From Anadara kagoshimensis (lineage: Eukaryota; Mollusca; Bivalvia; Arcoida; Arcidae): 64,000 nucleotides of DNA. A program made the position numbers and the translations under genes. Below are positions 63,669 to 64,000 of the stretch, one piece after another; the first letter of the stretch is position 1, and the number at the start of each line of letters is the position of its first letter. The notes under the pieces were generated by a model. That model was given only the letters and a program-made list of their open reading frames with translations, was not told the origin of the DNA and did no database searches. The stretch lies in NCBI GenBank assembly GCA_021292105.1, contig CM037870.1, positions 50,222,747 through 50,286,746 on the forward strand. Direction: 5' to 3'.

Positions 63669-64000
63669 CTCTAGCAGGCGAGGCGACGAATCCCTAAAGC
63701 TATGAAAATATCTGCCTCGGTAAAATGTAGGGTCTAGCTACGGTAATGAAAACAATATCAAAAAGTAGCCTATAATGGTTAAGCAGACAGTTCAGCTTAG
63801 CAATGCCTTAACATGATACTTTTCCATGTTGTTTCGTGTTCTGGTTACATGGATTATTGTTAAGTGTGGGTATTCAACGCTGCTTTACTTTACTGCAAAA
63901 TATTTACTAATTTTAACCATATGCTTTAATAATTTAATGACCATGAATATATAAAACATGATTGAATATTACTGTTTTAGCCCACATATCCAACATAATT
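63669..64000. other. Gene 2 intron or upstream, nothing seen
   Basis: No SLC6 exon, repeat or element that I can support. Confidence 0.5.

Overview
The window looks like AT-rich nuclear DNA of a bivalve mollusc (scallop, oyster or mussel type; the species cannot be fixed from sequence alone). The reasons are small exons with GT-AG introns, SINEs with tRNA-like heads, many short inverted-repeat elements, and dispersed families carrying phrases such as 'aggtgagcta' and 'gacggacggacgaacg' that I associate with bivalve genomes. There are no bacterial operons, no rRNA and no convincing functional tRNA. Exons were assembled by hand from splice signals, reading phase and family motifs.

Layout. Positions 1-15085 (minus strand) hold a SET-domain lysine methyltransferase gene resembling KMT5A/SETD8. 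Five ordinary exons (15085-15038, 11056-10957, 9675-9498, 8289-8091, 6577-6550) encode a short N-terminus and a SET domain. They are followed by an array of ~908 bp direct repeats, each with one symmetric (phase 1-1) exon of 201 bp. Six copies are visible and the array runs off the left edge. In register, the methyltransferase carries a C-terminal tail of near-identical 67-residue modules. This is the most unusual thing in the window.

Positions 15.1-28.9 kb hold no gene I can support. They contain inverted-repeat elements, SINEs, a broken mariner, a degenerate ~325 bp tandem repeat, and a 14-copy array of a 145 bp unit in which every unit has a nuclear-receptor-type extended half-site.

Positions 28.9-47.3 kb (minus strand) hold an essentially complete SLC6 (Na+/Cl- dependent amino-acid transporter) gene: 14 well-supported exons plus two tentative tiny 5' exons, about 649 residues. 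Positions 49.8-61.4 kb and beyond hold the last seven exons of a second SLC6 gene in the same orientation, with the same intron phases and nearly all the same exon lengths. The pair is therefore a tandem gene duplication; the 5' half of the second gene lies past the right edge.

The introns and intergenic DNA contain at least eight remnants of one reverse-transcriptase-encoding element. One remnant, inside an SLC6 intron, has expanded a 42-46 bp piece of its own coding region into a 19-copy minisatellite. Also present are minute hairpin elements (59 bp single units and ~110 bp near-perfect doubled units), inverted-repeat elements with iterated end motifs, two blocks of a ~28 bp minisatellite, a long GAT microsatellite and many other simple repeats.
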